A stretch of DNA of 64,000 nt from an uncultured Veillonella sp. (GTDB lineage: Bacteria > Bacillota > Negativicutes > Veillonellales > Veillonellaceae): contig NZ_URAR01000001.1 in the NCBI RefSeq assembly GCF_900545795.1, positions 299,267 to 363,266 of the forward strand. The letters run 5' to 3'. The number at the start of each line of letters is the position of its first letter. Position 1 is the first letter of the stretch. The position numbers and the translations under genes were made by a program. A model generated the notes under the pieces. It was not told the DNA's origin. It saw nothing but the letters and a program-made list of their open reading frames with translations, and ran no database searches. Shown here in pieces: positions 26,550 through 35,151 of this stretch.

Positions 26550-27578
26550 ATGAAAAAAAAATTGATTTTCAACGAACACGGCGATCGTGGCACAGAAAGT
26601 ATGATTGGCGGCAACACCACAAATCTTCGCGAGTGGAACCGCATCAAATATGACTGGGCAACTGTTCTTTATCGTACTATGTTAAACAACTTCTGGATTC
26701 CAGAGGAAATCTCTTTAAATGAGGACGTTAAACAATTCCCTTATTTAACTGATAGTGAACGCCGCGCCTTCGACAAAATCATTTCTTTCTTAAACTTCTT
26801 AGATTCCATTCAAAGTGAAAATTTACCTAATCTAAGCCGCTATGTAACGGCCGCTGAAGTAGCTTCCTTGCTTAATATTCAAGCATTCCAGGAAGAAATT
26901 CACGCACAAAGCTATTCCTATATCCTAGATACAGTAACAAATCCTATTACTCGTGACCGCATCTATGATGAATGGCGTACTGATGAAGTATTACTATCTC
27001 GTAACCGCTTTATCGCTGATATTTACCAACGCTTTAGTGATGATCCTTCAGAGCATAATTTCATTCGTACTATTATGGCGAACTATATCCTCGAAGGCAT
27101 TTACTTCTATTCAGGTTTTAGCTTCTTCTATACCTTAGCGCGTCAAGGTAAAATGACTGCTACTAGTACGATTTTTAAATATATTAATCGCGACGAAGTA
27201 ACACATTTAATTTTATTCCAAAATATCATTCGTGAGCTTCGCATCGAGCGTCCTGAACTCTTCACACCAGAACTAGAAGAAGAACTCACTGACATGCTCC
27301 GTCAAGGCACTGAAAATGAAATTGCCTGGGGGCAATATATTACTGATGATAAAATCCTCGGTATTAACAATGTACTCATCGAGCGCTATATTAAATACCT
27401 AGCAAACCTTCGTCTCGATGCTATCGGCCTTAAACCACTTTATCCAGAAATCAAAGAAAATCCAATGGCTTGGATTGAAAGCTTCTCCAATCTTAATAGT
27501 ACAAAAACTGACTTCTTCGAAGCTAAAGTTACCAACTATACTAAAGCTGCAGCCTTTGATTTCGATGATTTAGAGTAA
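26550..27578 (+). CDS. nrdB: Class I ribonucleotide reductase, beta (radical) subunit
   Basis: About 342 residues of the ferritin-like R2 family. The metal-ligand motif EEIH (about residues 113-116) is followed four residues later by the tyrosine expected to carry the radical (EEIHAQSY). The second ligand set is the NYILEGIYFY and RDEVTH segments. It is thus a tyrosyl-radical subunit, not a radical-lacking class Ic form. Start at ATG 26550 is taken over the GTG four codons earlier, because AAAGGG overlaps that GTG. A bidirectional terminator follows at 27774-27813. Confidence 0.95.
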   Translation: MKKKLIFNEHGDRGTESMIGGNTTNLREWNRIKYDWATVLYRTMLNNFWIPEEISLNEDVKQFPYLTDSERRAFDKIISFLNFLDSIQSENLPNLSRYVTAAEVASLLNIQAFQEEIHAQSYSYILDTVTNPITRDRIYDEWRTDEVLLSRNRFIADIYQRFSDDPSEHNFIRTIMANYILEGIYFYSGFSFFYTLARQGKMTATSTIFKYINRDEVTHLILFQNIIRELRIERPELFTPELEEELTDMLRQGTENEIAWGQYITDDKILGINNVLIERYIKYLANLRLDAIGLKPLYPEIKENPMAWIESFSNLNSTKTDFFEAKVTNYTKAAAFDFDDLE

Positions 27579-27597
27579 TTCATCGGCCTAGCCAAAG

Positions 27598-27690
27598 AAA
27601 CATTATAAAAGCTATGACCTAACTAACATTGTAAAACTATGGTTTAACTAAATTTATAAAAGCTATAAACTAGCTTTATAAAAGTAAATG
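27598..27690. repeat. Three diverged ~26-bp tandem repeats after nrdB
   Basis: Successive copies share a TTATAAAAGCTATRA core followed by CTAACT-like ends, at a period of about 25-27 bases. They are non-coding and lie between the nrdB stop and its terminator. Confidence 0.45.
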
Positions 27691-27773
27691 CCTGTCATGG
27701 CTTTAATAAAATCTAATCAAAATTAATTTTAACTACAACATAACAATAATTATAAGACTCAAGTCTAATACTA

Positions 27774-27813
27774 AAACGCCCCTCCTGGCTCATAGTCCGG
27801 GAGGGGCGTTTTC
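27774..27813. terminator. Bidirectional terminator between nrdB and the amidohydrolase gene
   Basis: AAAACGCCCCTCC pairs with GGAGGGGCGTTTT, a very stable GC-rich stem with A/T runs on both sides. It serves the convergent genes nrdB (plus) and the M20 amidohydrolase (minus). Confidence 0.88.
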
Positions 27814-27854
27814 TATTTTACATAAGGGTATAATATTTTAACTTACACTTATTT

Positions 27855-29174
27855 TTAACTTACACTTATAATGTTTTGTTTACCTAAAAATTTATCGGCT
27901 AATACACCAAACCAAGCTACACCTTTAATCATATCTGATTCATCAATGTCAAAATGAGGATTATGATGAGGCGCTTTAATATTAGAGCCTAAAATCATAT
28001 ATGTAGCTCGTCCACCACGTTCAATAACACGGCGCATAAAGTAAGCACAGTCTTCACTGCCACCACCATAATAAGTTAAATCAACGCGGTCAAATAACTC
28101 TGTACCTTCTGCTAATACTTGAATCTCTTTAGCTAGGTCTTCACTATTTTCAACTGCTGGGGCACCACCAGTTTGTACAATCTGCACTTCACAATCATGC
28201 ATAGCTGCAGCAGCTTGTAAAATCGTGCGACAACGCTGCTCTACATATTCATTAATTTCAGTAGTCTCACCACGTACTTCTAGTTTTAAATTAGCAAAGC
28301 CAGGTGTTACATTGCGCCCTGTACCAGATTCTAAGACGCCCACATTAACTCGCGTTACCCCACCAGAATGACGTGCAATAGCCTGTAAGTTCAACACCGC
28401 GATGCAAGCTGCTAGCATAGCATTATTTGCCTTTTCAGGGCTCGCCCCTGCATGAGCGGCATAGCCAGTAAAGCTTACATCAAATTTTGTAGTCGCCAAA
28501 AAGCCTGGGTCACTACAAGCTAAAGCACCTGTAAGAGCGCGATCAATCCCTATATGCATGCCAAATAAAATATCTACATCATCCACCACGCCTGCTTCCA
28601 TCATGGCACGAGCACCGCGAACACCTTCTTCAGCAGGTTGAATAATTAATTTTACAGTGCCCTTATATTTGTCTTTATTATTTGCTATATATTCAGCTAA
28701 ACCTAAAATCATAGTCAAATGCGCATCATGACCACACGCATGCATCGCTTTGTCATGAGTCGAGGCAAATCCTTCTCGTGCTGGTAAATGGTCCTCTTCA
28801 TGACTTTCATCTACATCATTGGAATCAATGTCAGCACGAAAGGCCACAGTGGGGCCTTCTTCTGCAAATTTCATTGTAGCCACCAAGGCTGTCTTACCAT
28901 AGCCAAATACAGTTACCCAGCCTGGATCTGCCCCTTCACTAATAGCGCGGTCCATAGCCGCCTTCATGACTTCATCTGAAGGCAATCCCATACGCGCCTC
29001 TAAATCTAATACTTCCTCACCAGCTTTAATCTCATAGCCCAATTTACTCAATTCAGTAGCCGCATAAGCTGCTGTGCGGTATTCGAGCCAACCAGGTTCT
29101 GGATGGCGATGTAAATCGCGACGACGAGCAATATATTCTTCTTGTTTTACTTTTGCAAATTCAATGCTATTCAT
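27855..29174 (-). CDS. M20 amidohydrolase, AbgA-like (aminoacyl/aminobenzoyl-glutamate hydrolase)
   Basis: 439 residues of the M20D zinc peptidase family. Conserved metal-site segments are the FRADID aspartate (about residue 117), HACGHDAH (about 143-150) and the PAEEG glutamates (about 182-186), with a dimerisation lid domain in between. Length, the RRDLHRHPEPGW start and the insertion before the metal site resemble E. coli AbgA, which splits p-aminobenzoyl-glutamate. Other M20D enzymes cleave N-acetyl or N-acyl amino acids, so the substrate is open. It is divergent from a DcuC-type carrier across a region with a perfect palindrome, suggesting co-regulation. Confidence 0.88.
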   Translation of the reverse strand: MNSIEFAKVKQEEYIARRRDLHRHPEPGWLEYRTAAYAATELSKLGYEIKAGEEVLDLEARMGLPSDEVMKAAMDRAISEGADPGWVTVFGYGKTALVATMKFAEEGPTVAFRADIDSNDVDESHEEDHLPAREGFASTHDKAMHACGHDAHLTMILGLAEYIANNKDKYKGTVKLIIQPAEEGVRGARAMMEAGVVDDVDILFGMHIGIDRALTGALACSDPGFLATTKFDVSFTGYAAHAGASPEKANNAMLAACIAVLNLQAIARHSGGVTRVNVGVLESGTGRNVTPGFANLKLEVRGETTEINEYVEQRCRTILQAAAAMHDCEVQIVQTGGAPAVENSEDLAKEIQVLAEGTELFDRVDLTYYGGGSEDCAYFMRRVIERGGRATYMILGSNIKAPHHNPHFDIDESDMIKGVAWFGVLADKFLGKQNIISVS

Positions 29175-29224
29175 AATACTCCCTCTCTATACACACTACG
29201 GCTATGATTATGTTTATGGCGACA

Positions 29225-29266
29225 ACTCATAAACTCATAAACTCATAAACTCATAAACTCATAAAC
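29225..29266. repeat. 8-bp tandem repeat, about five copies
   Basis: CTCATAAA is repeated head to tail about five times with no divergence. It lies about 50 bases upstream of the amidohydrolase start. Perfect short repeats in this position can change in copy number by slippage and alter promoter spacing. Confidence 0.7.
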
Positions 29267-29310
29267 AAAATGATACGCTAGAAACTATATTGGTACAACA
29301 CCAAAATATA

Positions 29311-29326
29311 TGTATACATGTATACA
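29311..29326. promoter_or_regulatory. Perfect 16-bp palindrome, candidate operator
   Basis: TGTATACATGTATACA is fully self-complementary and sits in the gap between the divergent amidohydrolase and carrier genes. Size and symmetry fit a dimeric repressor (GntR-like, for example). No regulator gene is adjacent. Confidence 0.5.
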
Positions 29327-29441
29327 TCCCCCTAATTCATTGCCAGTGCTTTATCAATTCGCTATAATCCGTGGTAGACATTATTCAATTCACAAGAGAC
29401 ATATGACTACATATGCCGTCCATTTATGAAGGGGGATTATT

Positions 29442-30698
29442 ATGGTTATTGCAGGTTCCATCATTGTTATTGGCACCATCATACTACTCATTTTGAAATA
29501 TGATGCCAAAGTTGTACTCTTAGGTGCAGGCTTTCTCATGGGTATTATTGGTGGCGTGCCAATGGATATTTTTAAAGCCTTTGAAAAAGGCATGACTAGC
29601 GCCGGTCTTATTACATCCATCTGTTCTTGTATGGGTTTTGCCCTCGTTATGAAATACACAGAATGCGATAAACATTTAGTCAATCTGCTAGCCAGCGTCA
29701 TTAAAAATGTACCCTTTTTCCTCATCCCAGGGGTTGTAATAGCCACCTATTTTATCAATATGGCCTTGCCTAGTGCAGCCGGCACAGCTGCTGCAGCAGG
29801 TGCTGTGTTTATCCCTCTCATGATGTCAGCTGATATCCATCCTGCCATGGCCGCAGCAGCCTTAAAAGCTGGTACCTATGGCTCTATGTTAAATCCAGGC
29901 CTAGCTCATAATGCCTTTGTAGCAAAACTTGCCCATGTGACGCCTATGGATGTCATTAGCTTCCACTACATAGCCAATATTACATCTTTAGTCGTAGCCG
30001 CTATAGGCCTTAGCATTGTAGCCTATGTAACTAAAGAGTACAAAGGTCATCCAGCACCTGATCTTCAAACTGATTTTAATTTTAAAATCAATTTTATCTA
30101 TGCCATTATGCCCATCGTACCAATTGCTATACTTTTATTAGGAGCCACTGGACTCATCCCATCCTTTAAAGTATCTGTGCCAGCAGCCATGCTCATTGGT
30201 GCCTTCCTGGCTATTTTAGTAACGCGCAGTAATCCTCGTGATATTGCCAATAATTTCTTCAATGGTATGGGTGAAGGATATGCCAAAATTATGTCCATTA
30301 TCATCGCTTGTGGCGTGTTCGTAGCCGGCATGGATTCCATGGGGCTAGTAAAAGCATTTACACAAGAAATGATGCAAAATCCATCCATCATGAAAGTAGC
30401 CGCTGCAGTAGGTCCGTTCTTACTCGGCCTCATCACTGGCTCTGGAGATGCCGCCACTATGGCCTTTAATGAAGCCATCTCGTCTCATGCCGTAGACTTT
30501 GGTATGACTACCGTACAAATGGGCTCTATGGCCACCTTAGGGGGTACCTTGGGGCGCACGATTTCACCTATTGCCGGTGCTACTATTATCGTAGCAGGCA
30601 TAGCGGGCGTAAATCCTATCGAAGTGACTAAGCGCAATGGGATTCCTATTATCCTCGCTTTAGCTGCTGGCTCATTAGTATTAGCCTTAGGCTATTAA
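29442..30698 (+). CDS. DcuC-type C4-dicarboxylate carrier
   Basis: 418 residues with about twelve hydrophobic segments, of the ion transporter superfamily group containing DcuC. The glycine/alanine-rich LPSAAGTAAAAGAVFIPLM segment (about residues 106-124) and GLITGSGDAATMAFNEA (about 328-344) resemble the two re-entrant loops of this group. The likely role is dicarboxylate uptake or exchange (succinate efflux with fumarate or malate import), which suits an anaerobe. The divergent amidohydrolase suggests it could also import an acyl-amino acid or dipeptide. AAGGGGG precedes ATG 29442. Confidence 0.8.
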   Translation: MVIAGSIIVIGTIILLILKYDAKVVLLGAGFLMGIIGGVPMDIFKAFEKGMTSAGLITSICSCMGFALVMKYTECDKHLVNLLASVIKNVPFFLIPGVVIATYFINMALPSAAGTAAAAGAVFIPLMMSADIHPAMAAAALKAGTYGSMLNPGLAHNAFVAKLAHVTPMDVISFHYIANITSLVVAAIGLSIVAYVTKEYKGHPAPDLQTDFNFKINFIYAIMPIVPIAILLLGATGLIPSFKVSVPAAMLIGAFLAILVTRSNPRDIANNFFNGMGEGYAKIMSIIIACGVFVAGMDSMGLVKAFTQEMMQNPSIMKVAAAVGPFLLGLITGSGDAATMAFNEAISSHAVDFGMTTVQMGSMATLGGTLGRTISPIAGATIIVAGIAGVNPIEVTKRNGIPIILALAAGSLVLALGY

Positions 30699-30955
30699 TT
30701 AAGTGATGTAATACTTTGTGGCTACGAAATATAGCGACATTTTATAACCATGCACTATAATAGCATCGTGTATCCATATAATAAGTATAGCAACATGGTA
30801 CAATCATTCAGTATAGTAACACCGTGCGCAGCCCTGCACTATAATAGCACGGCAATACTGTTTCACCACGTTTTACCAATTCAATTTTGTGCATACAAAA
30901 CATACAAATGTAATGCCAAAAAAATCATTTTTTTAATTTTCTTGAAAAAAACTAC
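30699..30955. repeat. Degenerate repeats between dcuC and the aro promoter
   Basis: TGCACTATAATAGCA occurs exactly at 30751-30765 and again at 30835-30849. Weaker copies of a TATAGYAAC word lie between them. There is no convincing ORF. No strong terminator for dcuC was found. Confidence 0.45.
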
Positions 30956-30985
30956 TTGCCAAAGTCTATAAATTAGGTTTATAAT
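30956..30985 (+). promoter_or_regulatory. Promoter of the shikimate operon
   Basis: TTGCCA (30956-30961) and TATAAT (30980-30985) are 18 bases apart. The predicted start (about 30992) lies 28 bases before the leader-peptide ATG. Confidence 0.8.
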
Positions 30986-31019
30986 GTGAAAAACTACTTA
31001 ACGAAAGGAACTAATACCA

Positions 31020-31112
31020 ATGATGAGTCGAATCAGCACAATGAATAGCCAATACTTCTATTTTGGGTTCTTTATCCAGTCTACGGGTAAAGGACTATTT
31101 GGGCTACGCTGA
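31020..31112 (+). CDS. Tyr/Phe-rich leader peptide controlling the aro operon
   Basis: A 30-codon frame runs from ATG 31020 to TGA 31110, with AAAGGA about nine bases ahead. Codons 12-18 read YFYFGFF, i.e. six Tyr/Phe codons in seven, with another Phe at codon 27. It ends 31 bases before a strong terminator. The transcript offers an alternative pairing: TACGGGTA (31082-31089, inside the leader frame) is complementary to TACCCGTA (31151-31158) in the terminator's 5' arm, and TCCA/TGGA extends it. This matches a pheL-type attenuator. Ribosomes stalling for lack of Phe or Tyr tRNA would favour the antiterminator and expression of the downstream operon. Confidence 0.85.
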   Translation: MMSRISTMNSQYFYFGFFIQSTGKGLFGLR

Positions 31113-31143
31113 TTTAGGTCATCTTGGCGAGGCTTACTATAGT

Positions 31144-31182
31144 AAGGAGCTACCCGTATTGGAGACGGGTGGCTCCTTTTTT
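31144..31182 (+). terminator. Attenuator terminator of the aro operon
   Basis: AAGGAGC (31144-31150) pairs with GCTCCTT (31172-31178), and ACCCGT (31152-31157) with ACGGGT (31165-31170), followed by a run of T. It lies between the leader peptide and aroF. A CTTACTATAGTAAG palindrome (31133-31146) overlaps its 5' arm. Confidence 0.88.
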
Positions 31183-31363
31183 GTTACTCCCTCCGATGAA
31201 TTGGTAATTCCTTACTGAGCAGTCTTCGAACAGCTAGTAATTTTACTGAGAATTATCGCAGTATAGCAGCATAGTAATATCTTTTCGATACCTAATGTAA
31301 GTAGCATAGTAGTATAGTAGGAGGCTCTTTTGAGCCAGTATTTAATCAGATGGAGGAATTATC

Positions 31364-32377
31364 ATGATTATCACGTTAAAAGACAATGTAAACCCAGCGG
31401 AGTTAGCCAGTTTGAAGGAACGCCTCATTAACGAAGGCTTTCAATTAGTACCAGCGCAAGGTACGCATTACTCCATTATCGGCATTATCGGCGATACAGC
31501 TTCTTTAGACAAACGACAAATTGAGTCCCTCGATATTGTAGAAAAAGTAAGCCGCATTCAAGAACCATTCAAAAAAGCCAATCGAAAATTCCATCCAGAT
31601 GACACCATCGTTGATGTAGGCGGTGTTAAAATCGGCGGTGGCCACTTCGCCATCATGGCCGGCCCTTGCTCTGTAGAAACACCAGAGCAAGTACTCGCCA
31701 CAGCACGCGCTGTAAAAGAAGCAGGTGCTACCATTCTTCGCGGCGGCGCCTTCAAACCTCGTACCTCTCCATACTCCTTCCAAGGCATGGGACCAAGCGG
31801 CTTAGAACTTCTATTATTGGCTAAAAAAGAAACGGGCCTTCCTATTGTCTCTGAAGTAATGGACCCATCTCAACTACAATACTTCGACGAAGTAGATATG
31901 CTTCAAATCGGAGCTCGTAATATGCAAAACTTCACACTCTTAAAAGAAGTGGGCAAACTAAAAAAACCTGTACTCCTAAAACGTGGCTTATGCGCTACCT
32001 ACGAAGAATGGTTAATGGCCGCTGAATACATTATGAGTGAAGGCAATGAACAAATCGTACTTTGTGAGCGCGGTATTCGCACCTTCGAAACTAAGACTCG
32101 CAATACCTTAGATGTAACAGCGATTCCAATGATCCATGAACTAAGTCATTTGCCAATTATTATGGACCCTAGTCACGCAGCTGGCATGAGCCGCATGGTA
32201 CGCCCGCTCTCCTTAGCCTCCACTGGTGGCGGTGCTGATGGACTCATGATTGAAGTTCATAATGACCCAGCCAAAGCCTTATGCGATGGCCCTCAAGCAC
32301 TTCGCCCTGATCAATTCGCAGCCTTAACGAAAGACGTATTCGCCCTTCGTCAAATCGTTGAAAATGGTTTAGCTTAA
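31364..32377 (+). CDS. aroF: 3-deoxy-7-phosphoheptulonate synthase (DAHP synthase, type I-beta)
   Basis: 337 residues, close in size to the Thermotoga enzyme. An N-terminal ferredoxin/ACT-like regulatory domain (about residues 1-70) precedes the TIM-barrel catalytic domain. The domain contains AGPCSVE, RGGAFKPRTSPYSFQG, and DPSHAAG near the C-terminus. It condenses phosphoenolpyruvate and erythrose-4-phosphate, the first step to aromatic amino acids. The regulatory domain in this subgroup confers Phe/Tyr feedback, which would complement the Phe/Tyr attenuator. GGAGG lies ahead of ATG 31364. It leads the operon and is 24 bases from aroB. Confidence 0.96.
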   Translation: MIITLKDNVNPAELASLKERLINEGFQLVPAQGTHYSIIGIIGDTASLDKRQIESLDIVEKVSRIQEPFKKANRKFHPDDTIVDVGGVKIGGGHFAIMAGPCSVETPEQVLATARAVKEAGATILRGGAFKPRTSPYSFQGMGPSGLELLLLAKKETGLPIVSEVMDPSQLQYFDEVDMLQIGARNMQNFTLLKEVGKLKKPVLLKRGLCATYEEWLMAAEYIMSEGNEQIVLCERGIRTFETKTRNTLDVTAIPMIHELSHLPIIMDPSHAAGMSRMVRPLSLASTGGGADGLMIEVHNDPAKALCDGPQALRPDQFAALTKDVFALRQIVENGLA

Positions 32378-32401
32378 TCATCGCCATGGAAAGGAATTCC
32401 T

Positions 32402-33460
32402 ATGACACGTATTCATATTGAAGCGTCCACCGCCTATGATGTCATCATTGAATCTGGCGCGCTAAAGAAAGCCGCTCATTACATAGAAGAAGTAAAAAAG
32501 TCTTGCCCTGTAGTCATCGTCAGTGATGACCAAGTAGCACCGCTCTATTTAGGCATAGTAAAAGAGCAACTCCTAGAAGCAGGCTACACTGTTCATGAAT
32601 ACATTTTTCCTCATGGAGAAGCGCAAAAAAATGCATCTCAGCTCCTCCACTTAGTCGAATTCTTAGCTAGCAAGGCTTTAACCAGAAAAGATTTGCTCAT
32701 CGCCTTAGGTGGTGGCGTTGTGGGCGATATGGCAGGCTTTGCTGCGGCTACCTATTTGCGTGGTATCGACTACATTCAAATCCCCACCAGCTTACTCGCC
32801 GCTGTCGACTCCTCTGTCGGTGGTAAAACAGCAGTTAATCTCAGTGCTGGCAAAAATCTTTGGGGTGCTTTTAAACAACCTCTGCTTGTACTTTGCGATC
32901 CCGCTACACTGAGCACTTTGCGTCATGTAGAATTTGTAAATGGCTGTGGGGAGATTATCAAATACGGTATGATAGGCTATCCTGAATTACTAGATGCGCT
33001 AGAAACTACGCCGCTAGTACAGGATAATTTAGACCAATTAAGCCACATTATAGCCCTCTGCGTAAAGGCTAAGGCTCATGTGGTACAGCAAGATGAAACT
33101 GAAAAAGGCTTGCGACAGCTGCTGAATTTTGGTCATACTTTTGGCCATGGCATAGAAATGGCTAGTCAGTTTGCCGTTCATCACGGCCATGCCGTAGCCA
33201 TTGGCATGGCACTCCTCATGAGAGCTGCCATGCAACAAGGCGCCATTACTAATGAAGAATGCGAGCGATTTTTAAGCATCTTAATCCGTCATGAACTACC
33301 TATTACAACCTCTATAAATGATGCCACCTTATTAGAGGCCGCTTTACATGATAAAAAAAGCCAGGGCCAAACGATTACCATCGTTCGCCCCCTTCACTGG
33401 GGAGAATGTGAATTAGTCACCATCCCTCATAGTGAATTACAGCAATATATTATTCGCTAA
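32402..33460 (+). CDS. aroB: 3-dehydroquinate synthase
   Basis: 352 residues, the family size. It converts DAHP to 3-dehydroquinate with NAD+ and a divalent metal. GGGVVGDMAGFAAATYLRG (about residues 102-120) is the NAD-binding glycine-rich segment. PTSLLAAVDSSVGGKTAVN and the metal ligands in CGEIIKYG, NFGHTFGH and HGHAVAIGM are intact. The gene follows aroF closely. After it a 209-base AT-rich gap with short A/G-rich repeats precedes aroA, long enough for a secondary promoter. Confidence 0.97.
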   Translation: MTRIHIEASTAYDVIIESGALKKAAHYIEEVKKSCPVVIVSDDQVAPLYLGIVKEQLLEAGYTVHEYIFPHGEAQKNASQLLHLVEFLASKALTRKDLLIALGGGVVGDMAGFAAATYLRGIDYIQIPTSLLAAVDSSVGGKTAVNLSAGKNLWGAFKQPLLVLCDPATLSTLRHVEFVNGCGEIIKYGMIGYPELLDALETTPLVQDNLDQLSHIIALCVKAKAHVVQQDETEKGLRQLLNFGHTFGHGIEMASQFAVHHGHAVAIGMALLMRAAMQQGAITNEECERFLSILIRHELPITTSINDATLLEAALHDKKSQGQTITIVRPLHWGECELVTIPHSELQQYIIR

Positions 33461-33669
33461 GCTAAGGAAAGCTACCTATTTAAATAGAATAACTAGTAAA
33501 AGAAGTAATATACGTTCTAAAAGGATAGGTTCTAAAGGGAAGCTTTTTAAAGAGATACAATCTAATTCGATAAAATATAACCAATCTAAAAAAGAGTGAG
33601 AACGTATTTATAAGAGAAAAAACATATTATATATTATAAGAGAGAGAACATATCATAAAGGAGAGATTC

Positions 33670-35151
33670 ATGCATACTATTACTAAGGCCATACCTAGTG
33701 GCACCATAGCAGCCATTCCTGCTAAGGCTCATGCGCACCGTGCCCTTATTGCCGCCACTCTAAGCAAAGAAACTTCCACATTACTCATATCTTTATATTC
33801 TAAAGATATTGATGCCACAATCAATTCATTACGTGGCTTAGGGGCAACGATTGAAAAAACAGCTACGGGTGTTACTGTAATTCCTAGAAACTATTCACTA
33901 GGAAGTGCTTCTAAAGTAACTCTTTCTGAAGTAGAGACTACCGAAGAAAATACTGCTGAAGCAAATCCAGCCAAAGCAAATACGTCTGTACCTAGTTCAT
34001 CAGAATTACTTGCAGAATCTCCTACAGCCTATATTGATGCTCACGAATCTGGTACAACCCTCCGCTTACTCCTACCTGTAGGTGCCACTTTGGCCTCAGA
34101 GGTAATAGTAAAAGCTGCTGGCCGCTTGCCAGATCGCCCCTTGGAACCCTTAAAAAGTCAAATGGAAGCTCATGGTGTTCATTTTTCTAAGCCTAAGCCA
34201 CCTTTTACTATGTCTGGACGATTACAAGGTGGCCAATTTGAACTAGCCGGCCATATTAGCAGTCAATTTTTCTCCGGCCTCCTTCTGGCGGCACCACAAA
34301 CAAGTATAGAAACTACAGTTCATAGCACTACACCACTGCAATCTAGAGACTATGTAGAACTGACCATAAAAGTAATGCAAGACTTTGGCATCTCTGTAAT
34401 ATCTACTGATGATAGCTTTACAGTACCAGCCGGAGCTACTTATGTAGGCCAAAATAAATATCCTATCGAGGGCGATTGGTCCAATAGTGCCATTTGGCTT
34501 GTAGCCGCAGCCTTAACTGGTCAAGCATTAACAATTACTGGTTTACAACCAGACTCAGTACAAGCAGACCGCCGTATTATAGACGTAATAAAAAGCTCCG
34601 GTGCTCAAATACATTGGGAAACACTTCAAACCACAGCACAAACCGCAGCACAAGATAAAGCTTCTGAGCAAGTAAAGAGCGTTAACCAATCTGTAAACCT
34701 AACATCTAATAGTACTTATATTACAGAGCATCATTTACATTGCGAAGGACGAGCTACTAAGCCTTTATCTGTTGACTTAGAGCAGATGCCAGACTTATTG
34801 CCAGTACTAGCCGCTTTAGCCTGTGGCATTAAAGGAAAAAGTGAATTCCTACATGGTGCTCGCCTACGACTAAAAGAATCTGATCGCTTAGAAGCGGTTA
34901 CGAATCTCGTCAATGACCTAGGTGGTACAGCCTACTGTGAAGGCGATAATCTATACATCGAAGGTACCGGCTCCTTGCAAGGTGGACAAGGGGACTGTCA
35001 AAATGATCATCGCCTCGTTATGGCTGGCACCTTAATGGCCCTTATTAGCGAGCAATCAGTAACACTTAAAGATAGCGAAGCTATCACAAAATCCTATCCC
35101 TTATTTTTTGAACACTGGAATCAGTTAGGAGGAGAGGCCCATGAGCTCTAA
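33670..35151 (+). CDS. aroA: EPSP synthase with two low-complexity insertions
   Basis: 493 residues; the family is usually about 430. It joins shikimate-3-phosphate and phosphoenolpyruvate. Core motifs are present: KAHAHRALI at the N-terminus, ESGTTLRLLLPV, LPDRPLEPL, SSQFFSGLL and LKESDRLEA, with RLVMAGTLMALI near the end. Residues about 74-120 are an added Glu/Ala/Thr/Ser-rich stretch between the first strands and the SGTTLR motif. Residues about 318-350 are a second Gln/Ala/Ser-rich stretch. Both lack hydrophobic core residues and are probably surface loops. The absence of the usual N-terminal G-D-K-S spelling (KAHAHR here) is also notable. The stop overlaps the aroC start by 11 bases. Confidence 0.93.
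   Translation: MHTITKAIPSGTIAAIPAKAHAHRALIAATLSKETSTLLISLYSKDIDATINSLRGLGATIEKTATGVTVIPRNYSLGSASKVTLSEVETTEENTAEANPAKANTSVPSSSELLAESPTAYIDAHESGTTLRLLLPVGATLASEVIVKAAGRLPDRPLEPLKSQMEAHGVHFSKPKPPFTMSGRLQGGQFELAGHISSQFFSGLLLAAPQTSIETTVHSTTPLQSRDYVELTIKVMQDFGISVISTDDSFTVPAGATYVGQNKYPIEGDWSNSAIWLVAAALTGQALTITGLQPDSVQADRRIIDVIKSSGAQIHWETLQTTAQTAAQDKASEQVKSVNQSVNLTSNSTYITEHHLHCEGRATKPLSVDLEQMPDLLPVLAALACGIKGKSEFLHGARLRLKESDRLEAVTNLVNDLGGTAYCEGDNLYIEGTGSLQGGQGDCQNDHRLVMAGTLMALISEQSVTLKDSEAITKSYPLFFEHWNQLGGEAHEL

Noticed and set aside
30750..30971. 73-codon plus-strand ORF before the aro promoter
   Set aside because: It runs through degenerate repeats and overlaps the promoter, with no ribosome-binding site.
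30956..31363. T-box leader for the aro operon
   Set aside because: No T-box sequence or specifier hairpin was found; the leader peptide and antiterminator pairing explain the region better.
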